A stretch of 64,000 bases of DNA from Plantibacter flavus (lineage in GTDB: Bacteria > Actinomycetota > Actinomycetes > Actinomycetales > Microbacteriaceae): the NCBI RefSeq assembly GCF_900177615.1, contig NZ_FXAP01000005.1:1-64000 (forward strand), read 5' to 3'. The stretch's first letter is position 1. The number at the start of each line of letters is the position of its first letter. A program made the position numbers and the translations under genes. The notes under the pieces are model-generated. The model was not told the DNA's origin and did not search any database. It saw only the letters and a program-made list of their open reading frames with translations. Of this stretch, positions 21,657 to 31,460 are shown piece by piece.

Positions 21657-22300
21657 CGCGCGATCCTCCACTTCTTCTCGAAGGCCCGTTGGGCGAGGGA
21701 CAGGAGCGACACGAGGGCCACGAAGATGAGGGCCACCCACAGCAGTCCGATGAGGAGCGGCTCGCCGCGCTCGGACAGGTTCGCGCGGATCGCGCCCGCT
21801 TCGGCGACGGAGAAGCCGGCTGCGACCGTCGTGTTCTTGAGCAGGGCGATGAGCACGCTGAAGAGCGGAGGGAGCACGGCACGGAACGCCTGCGGCAGGA
21901 TGACGAGCGTCATGGTCTGTCCGAACGGCAGCCCGATCGCGCGTGCGGCCTCGGCCTGACCGATCGGCACCGTGTTGACGCCGGACCGCAGGACCTCTGC
22001 GACGTAGGTCGCGGTGTAGAGGCTCAGCCCGATGATCGCGAGCGTCGTGTAACTCACTTCGGGGAGCCCGAGCTTCGGGTAGCCGAAGGCGAAGAAGAAG
22101 AGGATGAGGGTCAGCGGGGTGTTGCGCACCGTGTTGACGTACACGGTGCCGAAGAGGCGCATCGCCGGGACCGGCGAGACCCGCATGGCACCGACGATGG
22201 TGCCGAGGATGAGCGCGAAGAACCCCGACACCACGAAGAGCAGCAGGGTGTTGCGGAAGCCCGTGACGAAGAGGTCGAGGTTGTCGAGCAGGACGTTCAT
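21653..22300 (-). CDS. amino-acid ABC transporter permease (GluC-like)
   Basis: A 215-residue permease with about five membrane helices and the EAA loop 'AARAIGLPFGQTMTLVILPQAFRAVLP'. I chose the ATG at 22300 ('MNVLLDNLDLF') because AAAGG lies ten bases upstream; a GTG three codons earlier is nearly on top of that site. Forms the channel with the GluD-like permease. A strong hairpin lies between this gene and the binding-protein gene. Confidence 0.9.
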   Translation of the reverse strand: MNVLLDNLDLFVTGFRNTLLLFVVSGFFALILGTIVGAMRVSPVPAMRLFGTVYVNTVRNTPLTLILFFFAFGYPKLGLPEVSYTTLAIIGLSLYTATYVAEVLRSGVNTVPIGQAEAARAIGLPFGQTMTLVILPQAFRAVLPPLFSVLIALLKNTTVAAGFSVAEAGAIRANLSERGEPLLIGLLWVALIFVALVSLLSLAQRAFEKKWRIAR

Positions 22301-22367
22301 GTCGCGCACGCCTTTCGGGAGGGGGACGCCCGTGGCGGGCGCCTGGGCGGAGTCGACGGGACAGCTC

Positions 22368-22401
22368 CCCCGGACGGCCGCTGGTCGGCGGCCGCCCGGG
22401 G
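22368..22401 (-). terminator. intra-operon hairpin between binding protein and permease genes
   Basis: CCCCGGACGGCCGC (22368-22381) and GCGGCCGCCCGGGG (22388-22401) pair with one mismatch around a six-base loop. It lies just after the binding-protein stop. Such structures commonly reduce read-through or protect the upstream mRNA, giving more binding protein than permease. No T-run. Confidence 0.55.
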
Positions 22402-22407
22402 CGCTGC

Positions 22408-23304
22408 TTAGTAGTCGTCGACCGCCGGCTGGGTCACCTTGGTGCCGGAGGCGCCGAGGGTGGCGTCGTAGATCTTGGTCCAGGTGTCGCCGCCATTGGT
22501 GAACATCGTGTTGATGAAGTGGCGGAGGGCGTCGTCACCCTTCGGCAGACCGATGCCGTACAGCTCGGTGCTGAACGGCTCGCCCACGACCTTGAGGTCG
22601 TCGGGGAACTGCGCCGCGTACCCGATCAGGATCGCTTGGTCGGTCGTGACCGCGTCGACCTTGCCGTCGTTCAGGGCCTCGACACACTGCGAGTAGGTGT
22701 CGAACTCCTCCGTCTTGGTGTCGGGGAAGTTGTCCTTGATGTTCTGGATGGGCGTGGAGCCCGTCGCCGAACACACGGTCTTGCCGGCGAGGTCGTCCTC
22801 GCCCTTGATGTCGTCGTTGTCCGCGGCGACGAGCAGACCCTGGCCGGTCTCGAAGTACGGTCCGGCGAAGTCGATCTGCTCCTTGCGCTTGTCGGTGATC
22901 GAGTAGGTGCCGACGTAGTAGTCGATGTCACCGTTCACGATGGCCGACTCGCGGTTGGCGCTCGGGATCGCCTTGAACTCGATCTTGTCGGCGTCGAAGC
23001 CGAGCGACGCGGCGATCCAGGTGGCCATCTCGACGTCGAAGCCGGAACGCTCGCCGGTGGCGGCGTCGAGGTAACCGAGACCGGGCTGGTCCTCCTTGAC
23101 GCCGATGCGGACCTTGTCGGCCTTCACCATCGCGTCGTACGTGGGGCTGCCCTCGAGCTGGACGTCGGTGGCGACCTCGAAGAGTGCGCCGCCGTCGGAC
23201 GCGCCGTCGGTCGATCCGGTGCCGGCGTCGCCGCCGCTGCACCCGCTGAGCGCGAGCGCTGCTGCAGCGACTCCCGCGGTGATGAACATGAGCCTCTTGC
23301 GCAT
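22408..23304 (-). CDS. glutamate-type amino-acid binding lipoprotein (GluB-like)
   Basis: A 298-residue extracellular solute-binding lipoprotein, family 3. Signal peptide and lipobox 'LALSGC' place the lipidated cysteine at residue 22. The mature domain has 'VRIGVKEDQPGLGYLD', 'GFDVEMATWIAASLG' and 'NGDIDYYVGTYSIT', typical of glutamate/glutamine binders. A purine-rich run (AAGGAAGGAAGG) precedes the ATG, a strong ribosome site. It feeds the two permeases downstream. Confidence 0.92.
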   Translation of the reverse strand: MRKRLMFITAGVAAAALALSGCSGGDAGTGSTDGASDGGALFEVATDVQLEGSPTYDAMVKADKVRIGVKEDQPGLGYLDAATGERSGFDVEMATWIAASLGFDADKIEFKAIPSANRESAIVNGDIDYYVGTYSITDKRKEQIDFAGPYFETGQGLLVAADNDDIKGEDDLAGKTVCSATGSTPIQNIKDNFPDTKTEEFDTYSQCVEALNDGKVDAVTTDQAILIGYAAQFPDDLKVVGEPFSTELYGIGLPKGDDALRHFINTMFTNGGDTWTKIYDATLGASGTKVTQPAVDDY

Positions 23305-23395
23305 GTTTTCCTTCCTTCCTTGGTGCCCGGGACGGGCCGATCGGTTGGTCAGTTCCGGGTCGCCGCGCGGGTCGCGCGATCCGGAGTCGGATGGG

Positions 23396-24244
23396 TCAGT
23401 GGGTGAGGAGCTTCGACAGGAAGTCCTTCGCCCGCTCGGACTGCGGGTTCGTGAAGAACGACTCGGGGTCGGTGTCCTCGAGGATCTCGCCGTCGGCCAT
23501 GAAGACGACGCGGTCGGCGGCCTTCCTGGCGAAGCCCATCTCGTGGGTCACGACGATCATCGTCATGCCCTCGCTGGCGAGCTGCACCATGACGTCGAGG
23601 ACCTCGTTGATCATCTCGGGGTCGAGTGCCGAGGTCGGCTCGTCGAACAGCATGACCTTCGGCTTCATCGCGAGGGCGCGGGCGATCGCGACGCGCTGCT
23701 GCTGCCCGCCGGACAACTGTGCCGGCAGCTTGTCGGCCTGCACGCCGATGCCGACGCGCTCGAGCAGCACCTTCGCCGCATCGTCGGCGTCGCGCTTCTT
23801 CTGCTTGCGCACCTTGATCGGGCCGAGGGTGACGTTCTCGCGGATCGTCTTGTGCGCGAACAGGTTGAACGACTGGAACACCATGCCGACGTCGGCGCGC
23901 AGCTCGGCGAGCTGCTTGCCCTCCTCCGGCAGTTTCTTGCCGTCGATCCGGATCTCGCCCGAGCTGATCGTCTCGAGCCGGTTGATCGTCCGGCAGAGGG
24001 TCGACTTGCCGGACCCGGACGGTCCGATCACGACGACGACCTCACCCTTGTTGACGGTGAGGTTGATGTCCTTCAGGGCGTGGAACTCGCCGTAGTGCTT
24101 CTCGACGTTCTCCATGACGACGAGGGGCTCGCCGCGCCCTGCCTGGATCGGGTTGCTCGTGGTCTCGTATGCGCCGGCGGCACCATGCGAGGCTGCTGCA
24201 TCGGGTTCCGTCGGGCCGGAGTTCGGGGACACTGTTGGCTCCAT
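23396..24244 (-). CDS. amino-acid ABC transporter ATP-binding protein (GluA-like)
   Basis: A 282-residue ATPase that powers the transporter. Walker A 'GPSGSGKST', Q-loop 'VFQSFNLF', signature 'LSGGQQQR', Walker B '[13 protein letters not shown]' and H-loop 'VVTHEMG' are all intact. About 40 extra N-terminal residues (Pro/Ala/Ser-rich) precede the usual start at '[13 protein letters not shown]'. The ATG at 24244 has TAGTTT seven bases upstream, consistent with a leaderless first gene; a TTG three codons earlier is possible but less likely. Confidence 0.92.
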   Translation of the reverse strand: MEPTVSPNSGPTEPDAAASHGAAGAYETTSNPIQAGRGEPLVVMENVEKHYGEFHALKDINLTVNKGEVVVVIGPSGSGKSTLCRTINRLETISSGEIRIDGKKLPEEGKQLAELRADVGMVFQSFNLFAHKTIRENVTLGPIKVRKQKKRDADDAAKVLLERVGIGVQADKLPAQLSGGQQQRVAIARALAMKPKVMLFDEPTSALDPEMINEVLDVMVQLASEGMTMIVVTHEMGFARKAADRVVFMADGEILEDTDPESFFTNPQSERAKDFLSKLLTH

Positions 24245-24295
24245 GTAACCCAAACTAGGTGACCGTGTGTTTCGTGCGCATGACGGAAGCGCTAC

Positions 24296-24313
24296 GGTTA
24301 CCGTTTCGTAACC
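24296..24313. promoter_or_regulatory. inverted repeat upstream of the gluABCD-like operon
   Basis: GGTTAC (24296-24301) and GTAACC (24308-24313) flank CGTTTC. It lies about 52 bases before the first codon of the ATPase gene, between it and the trmH-like gene. The position suits an operator for an amino-acid or nitrogen regulator, which is inference. Confidence 0.45.
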
Positions 24314-24336
24314 TCGACGGTCGACGCTTCAGGCGC

Positions 24337-25137
24337 TCAAGCGTGCTGCGCGAACGCGCTCTCGAAGACGCACACCGATGCCGCCGTGGCCAGGTTCATG
24401 CTCTCGGCACGGCCGTAGATCGGTACCGTAACCGCACGGTCGACGAGCTCGAGGTGCTCGTCGGTGAGCCCCCTGGCCTCGTTGCCGAACACCCATGCCG
24501 TCGGCCGCGCGAGCACGCCTTCCGACCGGGCCACGAGGAGGTCCTCGCCCTTGATGTCGGCCGCGAGCGTCTGCAATCCCGCTGCACGGGCTCGTTCCAG
24601 CACGGCGGGCAGCTCGACACCGACCGCGACGGGCAGGTGGAAGAGCGAGCCGGTCGTGGAGCGCACGACCTTCGGGTTGTAGAGGTCGACGGTCCGTCCG
24701 CTCAGGACGACGGCGTCCGCGCCGGCGGCGTCGGCGGCTCGGATGATCGTCCCGAGGTTGCCCGGATCGCGGACCTCCTCCAGGATGACGACGAGCTGCG
24801 GCTCTCCGGCGAAGATGTCCTTGATCGAGGTCGGGAACTGCTGCGCGACCGCGATGAACCCCTGCGGCGTGACGGTGTCGGCCATCGATTCGAGGACCTG
24901 CTCGGTGACGAACTCGATCTCGAGTCCCGCATCGGTGGCCGCGGCCCCGATGTCGGTGTAGCGCTCGAGGGCCGTCGGCGTCGCGTACAGCTCGAGGATC
25001 AGGTCGGGCCGGAACTGCAGGGCCTCCGAGACCGCCTGTGGTCCTTCGAGGAGGAACAGGCCGGTCTCCTGTCTCGCCGGACGCTTGGCGAGTTTGGCGA
25101 CGGAACGGACGCGCGGTGACCGCGGATTGTCAAGCAC
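24337..25137 (-). CDS. TrmH/SpoU-family RNA 2'-O-ribose methyltransferase
   Basis: A 266-residue enzyme that methylates a ribose in rRNA or tRNA. A substrate-binding domain (1-95) precedes the knotted SPOUT domain with motif 1 'EEVRDPGNLGTIIRAADAAGA', motif 2 'AWVFGNEARGLT' and motif 3 'IPIYGRAESMNLATAASVCVFE'. The start is GTG with TAGGAT six bases upstream, a leaderless arrangement. It follows rplT, as in other actinobacteria where this position holds the tsnR-like gene. The target nucleotide cannot be deduced. Confidence 0.92.
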   Translation of the reverse strand: MLDNPRSPRVRSVAKLAKRPARQETGLFLLEGPQAVSEALQFRPDLILELYATPTALERYTDIGAAATDAGLEIEFVTEQVLESMADTVTPQGFIAVAQQFPTSIKDIFAGEPQLVVILEEVRDPGNLGTIIRAADAAGADAVVLSGRTVDLYNPKVVRSTTGSLFHLPVAVGVELPAVLERARAAGLQTLAADIKGEDLLVARSEGVLARPTAWVFGNEARGLTDEHLELVDRAVTVPIYGRAESMNLATAASVCVFESAFAQHA

Positions 25138-25172
25138 GCACCCATCCTATGGGTCGCGCTCCGGACAGACGA

Positions 25173-25204
25173 AACGGCCCGATCCCTGGTGGGATCGGGC
25201 CGTT
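25173..25204 (-). terminator. terminator of the infC-rpmI-rplT operon
   Basis: AACGGCCCGATCCC and GGGATCGGGCCGTT form a perfect 14-pair stem around TGGT, 36 bases after the rplT stop and before the trmH-like gene, which has its own promoter. Confidence 0.8.
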
Positions 25205-25239
25205 CGAACACGTCGTCCGTTCGGACGCAGGGCTTCCGA

Positions 25240-25626
25240 CTACGCGGAGACCTTGGGCGCCGAGGTGTCGGCGGGCAGCGCAGCCTTGGCCGACGCGACG
25301 AGGGCCGCGAAGGTGGCGGGCTCGTGCACCGCGAGGTCCGCGAGGATACGGCGGTCGACCTCGATCCCGGCGAGGCCGAGACCCTGGATGAAGCGGTTGT
25401 ACGTCATGCCGTTGGCACGCGAAGCCGCGTTGATGCGCTGGATCCAGAGGCGACGGAAGTCACCCTTGCGCGCACGACGGTCGCGGTACGAGTAGACGAG
25501 GGAGTGAGTGACCTGCTCCTTGGCCTTGCGGTACAGACGCGAACGCTGACCGCGGTAACCGGCGGCGCGCTCGAGGATGACGCGACGCTTCTTGTGAGCG
25601 TTGACCGCCCTTTTGACTCTTGCCAT
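25240..25626 (-). CDS. rplT: 50S ribosomal protein L20
   Basis: Binds 23S rRNA early in large-subunit assembly. The 128-residue protein begins '[15 protein letters not shown]' and has the family core '[22 protein letters not shown]'. Slightly longer than the usual 117-120 because of an Ala/Pro tail. Third gene of the operon, 27 bases after rpmI. Confidence 0.98.
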   Translation of the reverse strand: MARVKRAVNAHKKRRVILERAAGYRGQRSRLYRKAKEQVTHSLVYSYRDRRARKGDFRRLWIQRINAASRANGMTYNRFIQGLGLAGIEVDRRILADLAVHEPATFAALVASAKAALPADTSAPKVSA

Positions 25627-25653
25627 GTTCCTAGTTCCTTACGGGTAAACGGT

Positions 25654-25848
25654 CTAGCGACCGAGCAGCTTCTTCATGACCTTGGCGTCGGCGGGCGCCA
25701 GCACCTGGTCCTGGTTCAGGCGACGGGTGCGACGGCTGGACTTGCTCTCCAGGTTGTGTCGCATACCGGCCTGCTGCTTCATCAGCTTGCCGCTGCCGGT
25801 GACCTTGAATCGCTTCTTGGCCCCGGAGTGGGTCTTCTGCTTCGGCAT
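25654..25848 (-). CDS. rpmI: 50S ribosomal protein L35
   Basis: Small basic ribosomal protein of 64 residues with the family start '[20 protein letters not shown]' and C-terminal '[16 protein letters not shown]'. Lies between infC (15 bases) and rplT, the universal order. Confidence 0.98.
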   Translation of the reverse strand: MPKQKTHSGAKKRFKVTGSGKLMKQQAGMRHNLESKSSRRTRRLNQDQVLAPADAKVMKKLLGR

Positions 25849-25863
25849 GGGATTCCTCGTTTC

Positions 25864-26490
<627 letters not shown>

Positions 26491-26496
26491 GCGGAG

Positions 26497-26503
26497 CTCC
26501 TCT
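26497..26503 (-). promoter_or_regulatory. ribosome binding site deciding the infC start
   Basis: AGAGGAG on the minus strand, six bases before the ATC codon at 26490. No similar site precedes the internal ATG at 26316. This fixes ATC as the initiation codon. Confidence 0.85.
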
Positions 26504-26713
26504 GACTGGGTGGGATGCCACGCGACCAGGTCCGATACCTGCGCCGCGACGAAATCGGTTCACCACACACCCGTACCATCCGCCGGTGTTCAGAACACCT
26601 GTCGGAAGGCACCACACCCTGCTACCCGAAGCGGTGAAGCGACAGGCGGAGCGTGACAACCCGGTAACCTTATGAAGCGGTCAAGCGCGGGTGGGAGAAT
26701 CTCCTCTTTCGTA

Positions 26714-26729
26714 CCGAGACATGTCTCGG
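26714..26729. promoter_or_regulatory. 16-bp perfect palindrome between infC and the DUF1844 gene
   Basis: CCGAGACATGTCTCGG is its own reverse complement. It lies in the 270-base divergent region, 30 bases before the GTG of the DUF1844 gene. A site for a dimeric regulator or a small hairpin in the DUF1844 leader are both possible. On the minus strand TTGACC at 26683-26688 may be a -35 box for infC, with no convincing -10. Confidence 0.5.
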
Positions 26730-26759
26730 AGCACCGCACGAGTCTAACAGAGGATCCAC

Positions 26760-27131
26760 GTGAACAACACCACCAGCCCGTACGACCACGACGACGAGTC
26801 GGGAGGGGCAGATCAGGCCACCCGGGACATCGCCGACGTCCCCGCCGTCGAGGTCATCACCACAGCCGCCGTGCACCTCATGAGCGCAGCAGCGGTCAAG
26901 TGCGGCCTCGCGGACGCCCCCGACGCCCAGACGGACCTCGACGAAGCCCGCAAGCTCATCAACGCCCTCGCCGGGCTCATCACCGCGGGCGCCCCGGAGA
27001 TCAGCGACATGCACGCCCGGTCGCTGCGCGACGGCCTGCGATCCCTGCAGCTCGCCTTCCGGGAGGCGTCCACCATCCAGGATCCCATCGGCAAGGGTCC
27101 CGGCGAGAAGTGGACCGGCCCGGTCACCTGA
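26760..27131 (+). CDS. DUF1844 family protein
   Basis: A 123-residue protein starting at GTG after an AGAGGA ribosome site. The core 'HLMSAAAVKCGLADAPDAQTDLDEARKLINALAGLI' matches the DUF1844 pattern found next to infC in many actinobacteria. Acidic N-terminus, predicted helical, no membrane segment. Function unknown. Divergent from infC and convergent with sseB. Confidence 0.85.
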   Translation: MNNTTSPYDHDDESGGADQATRDIADVPAVEVITTAAVHLMSAAAVKCGLADAPDAQTDLDEARKLINALAGLITAGAPEISDMHARSLRDGLRSLQLAFREASTIQDPIGKGPGEKWTGPVT

Positions 27132-27158
27132 TCGCAACGCGGCGCTCCGCTTCGCCGA

Positions 27159-27986
27159 TCAGTCGGCGGGGCGGAGCGACACCGCGAGCGAGTCGACGCG
27201 CGTCGCGATGACCTCGTCCGCGGCCCAGCGCTGAGCGAGCCGCGCGAGCACCGCGTCGAGCTCCTGCTGGGTCAGTCCCTGCAGCAGGCCGAGCTCGACC
27301 ACGAGCTCGGATCCGGCGAGCTTCGCCTCCGGATCTCCGGCTCGCAGACGCACACTCACGACCGCGAGCTCCTGCTCGATCGACCGCTCGAACGCGTCGC
27401 CCACCAGCGGGTCCGCGAAGCTGGGCGTCCACGGCTGCGACTGCGCGATCGCCCACAGCGCTGGGCGGCGTACGGCGAACTCGGTACTCGACGTCGGATC
27501 GAGGACCACGACGTCCGTCTGCTCGCTCGCGGCCGCCAGAGCGACCCGGACGCCGTCGGCCGGGATCGGCCTCGCCGTCCGGTTCCACGCGGACATCGCC
27601 TGCACCGAGCTGAACACCGGGAGCACGGTGCGGCCGTCCGGACCCGTCACGGTCACGATGGACAGCTCCTGCGACTTGTCGACGAGCTGGCCGTGCTCGT
27701 TCTCGCCGGCCTCACCGAGGTGGGCCACGAGCGGGATGAGCAGGCGGGAGTCCCGGAACGCATCGACGACCTCAGCCTCCCCGACCTCGCCGGTCCGGAA
27801 ACGTCGGAGGGATTCGATCAGCCGCTCGGGCGCACTGCCGTCGTCACCGGAACTCGCGTTCGGCTGGAAGCTCCGACCAGCCCAGGGCTGGCCGGCCGAG
27901 TCGGCGCCACCCGCCGCATGGTGGTCATGCCCGCCCGACGGACCGTGCCGGTCGGGCTCGGAGGATTCGTCAGCGGCCCGAGACAT
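27159..27986 (-). CDS. SseB-family protein
   Basis: A 275-residue protein. After a His/Gly-rich disordered start (1-55, '[10 protein letters not shown]') comes the SseB N-terminal domain with '[11 protein letters not shown]', '[21 protein letters not shown]' and '[22 protein letters not shown]'. Its ATG lies inside the last codons of hisA/priA, a 17-base overlap, so expression is tied to the histidine genes. The SseB domain occurs in proteins of mixed or unknown function; no catalytic residues are apparent. Confidence 0.85.
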   Translation of the reverse strand: MSRAADESSEPDRHGPSGGHDHHAAGGADSAGQPWAGRSFQPNASSGDDGSAPERLIESLRRFRTGEVGEAEVVDAFRDSRLLIPLVAHLGEAGENEHGQLVDKSQELSIVTVTGPDGRTVLPVFSSVQAMSAWNRTARPIPADGVRVALAAASEQTDVVVLDPTSSTEFAVRRPALWAIAQSQPWTPSFADPLVGDAFERSIEQELAVVSVRLRAGDPEAKLAGSELVVELGLLQGLTQQELDAVLARLAQRWAADEVIATRVDSLAVSLRPAD

Positions 27987-28716
27987 CCAGCGCCTCGGCC
28001 AGGGTGAACGCGCCGTTGTAGAGCGCCTTCCCGATGATGGCACCTTCGAGCCCCAGGGGGACCAGCTCGCGTAGCGCGACCAGGTCGTCGAGGCTCGAGA
28101 TGCCGCCGGAGGCCACCACCGGCCGCTCCGTGCGCCCGAGCACCTGTCGGAGCAGCTCGATGTTCGGCCCCTGCATCGTGCCGTCCTTCGTGACGTCCGT
28201 CACGACGTAGCGTGCGCAGCCCGCCTCCTCGAGGCGGTCGAGGACCGTCCACAGGTCGCCGGCGTCCTGCGTCCACCCGCGAGCGGCGAGCGTCGTGCCA
28301 CGGACGTCGAGGCCGACCGCGATCGCCTCGCCGTACTGGGCGATGACGCTCGCGGCCCACTCGGGGTTCTCGAGCGCCGCGGTCCCGAGGTTGACGCGTG
28401 CGACACCCGTCTCGAGCGCCTGCTCGAGGGAGGCGTCGTCGCGGATGCCGCCCGACAGCTCGATGTTGACGCCGCGCGCCTTCGAGATGACCTTGCGGAT
28501 GATCGACCGGTTGTCGCCACGGCCGAACGCGGCGTCGAGGTCGACGAGGTGGATCCACTCCGCCCCCTGACGAGCCCAGTCCAGGGCTGCGTCGACGGGC
28601 TCACCGTAGTTCGTCTCCGAACCGGCCTCGCCGCGCGTCAACCGGACGGCCTTGCCGTCCACGATGTCGATCGCGGGGAGCAGCGTCAGTCCGGCCGTCG
28701 TGTTGAACTCGTTCAT
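27970..28716 (-). CDS. hisA: phosphoribosyl isomerase (HisA or bifunctional PriA)
   Basis: A 248-residue TIM-barrel enzyme isomerising ProFAR in histidine synthesis. It starts '[29 protein letters not shown]', with the catalytic aspartate in 'AIDIVDG' and the second in '[15 protein letters not shown]'; phosphate sites 'ELSGGIRDD' and 'VVASGGISS'. In many actinobacteria this protein, PriA, also serves as TrpF in tryptophan synthesis; its strong similarity suggests this but trpF absence cannot be tested here. A longer open frame upstream is not coding. Confidence 0.93.
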   Translation of the reverse strand: MNEFNTTAGLTLLPAIDIVDGKAVRLTRGEAGSETNYGEPVDAALDWARQGAEWIHLVDLDAAFGRGDNRSIIRKVISKARGVNIELSGGIRDDASLEQALETGVARVNLGTAALENPEWAASVIAQYGEAIAVGLDVRGTTLAARGWTQDAGDLWTVLDRLEEAGCARYVVTDVTKDGTMQGPNIELLRQVLGRTERPVVASGGISSLDDLVALRELVPLGLEGAIIGKALYNGAFTLAEALDVSGR

Positions 28717-28801
28717 GATCCACCGTTTCTTCGGGAGCTGCGAGCCCCTCGGTTCCCGGCGCACAGCATGCCTCGTGGCACAAGCACCTGATCCTAGTCG
28801 G

Positions 28802-29437
28802 CTACAGGGTGCCGAGCCAGTTGGACAGCAGGCGGATACCGGCGTCGCCCGACTTCTCCGGGTGGAACTGCGTCGCCGACAACGGACCGTTCTCGACGGC
28901 CGCGAGGAACGGCACGCCGTGGGTCGCCCAGGTGAGGCGCGGCTCGGGGAACGGAGGCATGACCTCGAGGGTCCACTGCTGTGCGGCATAGGAGTGGACG
29001 AAGTAGAAGCGCTCGTCGGCGAGGCCGTCGAAGAGCACGGACCCTGCGTCCGGCGACACCGTGTTCCAGCCCATGTGCGGCAGGACGGGCGCGTCGAGTT
29101 CCGTCACCGCTCCTGGCCACTCCCCCAGGCCGTCGGCCTCGGACCCGCGCTCCAAGCCGCGCTCGAACATGACCTGCATCCCCACGCAGATGCCGAGGAC
29201 CGGACGGCCTCCCGCGAGACGGCGGTCGATGACCTCGTCGCCGTGCGAGGAACGGAGGGCGCCGATCACCGCGTCGAAGGCACCGACCCCCGGCACCACG
29301 AGACCGTCGGCGGCCTGGGCGGCCTTGCGGTCACCCGTCAGTACGACGTCGGCGCCGGCGAGCTCGAGGGCCTTGACTGCGGAGTGCACGTTGCCGGAGC
29401 CGTAGTCGAGTACGACCACCGACGGGCGTGCGCTCAC
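28802..29437 (-). CDS. hisH: imidazole glycerol phosphate synthase glutaminase subunit
   Basis: Supplies ammonia from glutamine to HisF. The 211-residue class I glutaminase has nucleophile C84 in 'LGICVGMQ', and the His-Glu pair in '[11 protein letters not shown]'. GTG start overlaps the hisB stop (GTGA). hisF is not in the window. Confidence 0.95.
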   Translation of the reverse strand: MSARPSVVVLDYGSGNVHSAVKALELAGADVVLTGDRKAAQAADGLVVPGVGAFDAVIGALRSSHGDEVIDRRLAGGRPVLGICVGMQVMFERGLERGSEADGLGEWPGAVTELDAPVLPHMGWNTVSPDAGSVLFDGLADERFYFVHSYAAQQWTLEVMPPFPEPRLTWATHGVPFLAAVENGPLSATQFHPEKSGDAGIRLLSNWLGTL

Positions 29438-30042
29438 AGCGCGCCCTTCGTCGACGGGATGCCCTGGACCAGGGGGTCGAACGCCTTCGCCTGCCGGAAG
29501 GCCCGCGCGAACGCCTTGAACTCCGCTTCGGCGATGTGGTGCGGATCGCGACCGCCGAGGACGTTCACGTGCACGGTGAGGCCCGCGTTGAAGGTGATCG
29601 CCTCGAAGACGTGACGCACCATCGAACCCGTGAAGTGCCCGCCGATGAGGTGGAACTCGAATCCGGCCGGTTCCCCGCCGTGCACGAGGTACGGACGACC
29701 GGAGATGTCGACCACGGCCTGCACGAGCGCCTCGTCGAGCGGGACCAGTGCGTCGCCGTACCGCGAGATGCCGGCCTTGTCGCCGAGCGCCTGACGGATC
29801 GCCTGGCCCAGGACGATCCCGACGTCCTCGACCGTGTGGTGGACGTCGATGTCGACATCGCCCGTCGCACGGACGGTCAGGTCGGTCAGCGAGTGCTTCG
29901 CGAAGGCCGTGAGCAGGTGGTTGTAGAACGGGACGGAGGTCTCGATGCTGCTCGTGCCGGTGCCGTCGAGGTTCAACTCCAGCTCGATGCTGGACTCGCT
30001 CGTCGCGCGCTGGATCCGGGCCGTGCGCTGCTGGGTGGTCAT
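29434..30042 (-). CDS. hisB: imidazoleglycerol-phosphate dehydratase
   Basis: Manganese-dependent dehydratase of histidine synthesis, 202 residues, monofunctional (no phosphatase domain). Metal-binding repeats '[12 protein letters not shown]' and '[16 protein letters not shown]' are intact. First gene of hisB-hisH-hisA-sseB. TACACT lies seven bases before the ATG, suggesting a leaderless start. Confidence 0.95.
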   Translation of the reverse strand: MTTQQRTARIQRATSESSIELELNLDGTGTSSIETSVPFYNHLLTAFAKHSLTDLTVRATGDVDIDVHHTVEDVGIVLGQAIRQALGDKAGISRYGDALVPLDEALVQAVVDISGRPYLVHGGEPAGFEFHLIGGHFTGSMVRHVFEAITFNAGLTVHVNVLGGRDPHHIAEAEFKAFARAFRQAKAFDPLVQGIPSTKGAL

Positions 30043-30152
30043 GGGATCCAGTGTATCGAGCGCACCGACGCTGCACGCCGCGTGTCGACGGGTGGGCATC
30101 GTCGCGTCATGCGGCTGCACCAGGCCGTGCCGACGCCTATCGTTGAGAGGTC

Positions 30153-31460
30153 ATGACTTCCACACCCAGCATCGCCCCGGCCGTCCCACTCGACCAGGCG
30201 GAGATCGCCGCTCTCCGTGAACGGTTCCCGATCCTCGCCCGGGAGATGAACGGACACCCGCTCGTCTATCTGGACTCCGGAGCCACTTCGCAACGCCCGA
30301 TCGAGGTCATCGACGCGGAGCATGACTACGCGACGCACCAGAACGCCGCCGTCCACCGTGGCGCCCATCTCCTGGCCGCCGAGGCGACGGAGCTCTTCGA
30401 GGACACGCGCGCGACCGTCGCCGCGTTCATCGGTGCCGACGAGCGGGAACTCGTCTGGACCTCCGGCGCGACCGCGGCCCTCAACCTCATCGCCGGGGCC
30501 ATCGGGAATGCGAGCGCCGGCCTCGGTGGTGCTGCCGCCGAGCGGTTCCGCCTCGGTCCGGGCGACGAGATCGTCGTCACGGAACTCGAACACCACGCGA
30601 ACCTCATCCCCTGGCAGCAACTTGCCGCACGCACCGGTGCGACCCTCCGTCACCTGCCGGTCGACGACCACGGCGTGCTGCGCTTGGACGCCGTGGACGA
30701 CATCATCGGCGAACGCACGCGCATCATCGCCTTCGCACACGTGTCCAACGTCACCGGGGCGATCGCGCCGGTCTCCGAACTCGTCGCCCTCGCCGAACGC
30801 GTCGGCGCGCTGACCGTGCTCGACGCCTGCCAGTCCGTGCCGCACCTGCCCGTCGACGTCGCGTCCCTCGGCGTCGACTTCCTCGTGTTCTCCGGTCACA
30901 AGATGCTCGGTCCGAACGGCATCGGGGCCCTGTGGGGTCGCCGCCGGCTGCTCGACGCCCTTCCCCCCTTCCTCACCGGCGGGTCGATGATCACGACCGT
31001 CACGATCGACGGCGCGGAGTTCCTGCCCGCCCCGCAACGGTTCGAGGCCGGGACCCAGCCGGTGTCGCAGGCGATCGCCCTCGCGAGCGCCGTCCGGTTC
31101 CTGCAAGCGGTCGGCATGGACCGTGTCCATGCCACCGAGGCGGCCTACGGACAGCGACTCGCGGCCGGACTCGCCGTCATCCCCGGCGTCACGCTCATCG
31201 GCCCGCCGCCCGGGACGCCTCGCGCCGGGCTGGCGAGCTTCGACCTCGCCGGTGTGCACGCCCACGACGTGGGTCAGTTCTTCGACGACCGGGGCATCGC
31301 GGTCCGCGTCGGTCACCACTGCGCGCAACCGCTCCACCGCCGGTTGGGCCTCACCGCGTCCACCCGCGCCAGCAGCTACCTCTACACGACGGAGGCCGAG
31401 ATCGACGCCTTCCTCGAGGCGACCACCCTCGTCGGTCCGTTCTTCGGGGTGTCCCGATGA
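30153..31460 (+). CDS. sufS: SufS-type cysteine desulfurase
   Basis: PLP enzyme that takes sulfur from cysteine for Fe-S assembly. The 435-residue protein has 'NAAVHRGAH', the cofactor lysine in 'FSGHKMLGPNGIG' and the persulfide cysteine C390 in 'VRVGHHCAQPL', class II type. TATCGT lies nine bases upstream and GAGAGG two bases before the ATG. Four-base overlap with sufU. No sufBCD nearby. Divergent from hisB. Confidence 0.94.
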   Translation: MTSTPSIAPAVPLDQAEIAALRERFPILAREMNGHPLVYLDSGATSQRPIEVIDAEHDYATHQNAAVHRGAHLLAAEATELFEDTRATVAAFIGADERELVWTSGATAALNLIAGAIGNASAGLGGAAAERFRLGPGDEIVVTELEHHANLIPWQQLAARTGATLRHLPVDDHGVLRLDAVDDIIGERTRIIAFAHVSNVTGAIAPVSELVALAERVGALTVLDACQSVPHLPVDVASLGVDFLVFSGHKMLGPNGIGALWGRRRLLDALPPFLTGGSMITTVTIDGAEFLPAPQRFEAGTQPVSQAIALASAVRFLQAVGMDRVHATEAAYGQRLAAGLAVIPGVTLIGPPPGTPRAGLASFDLAGVHAHDVGQFFDDRGIAVRVGHHCAQPLHRRLGLTASTRASSYLYTTEAEIDAFLEATTLVGPFFGVSR

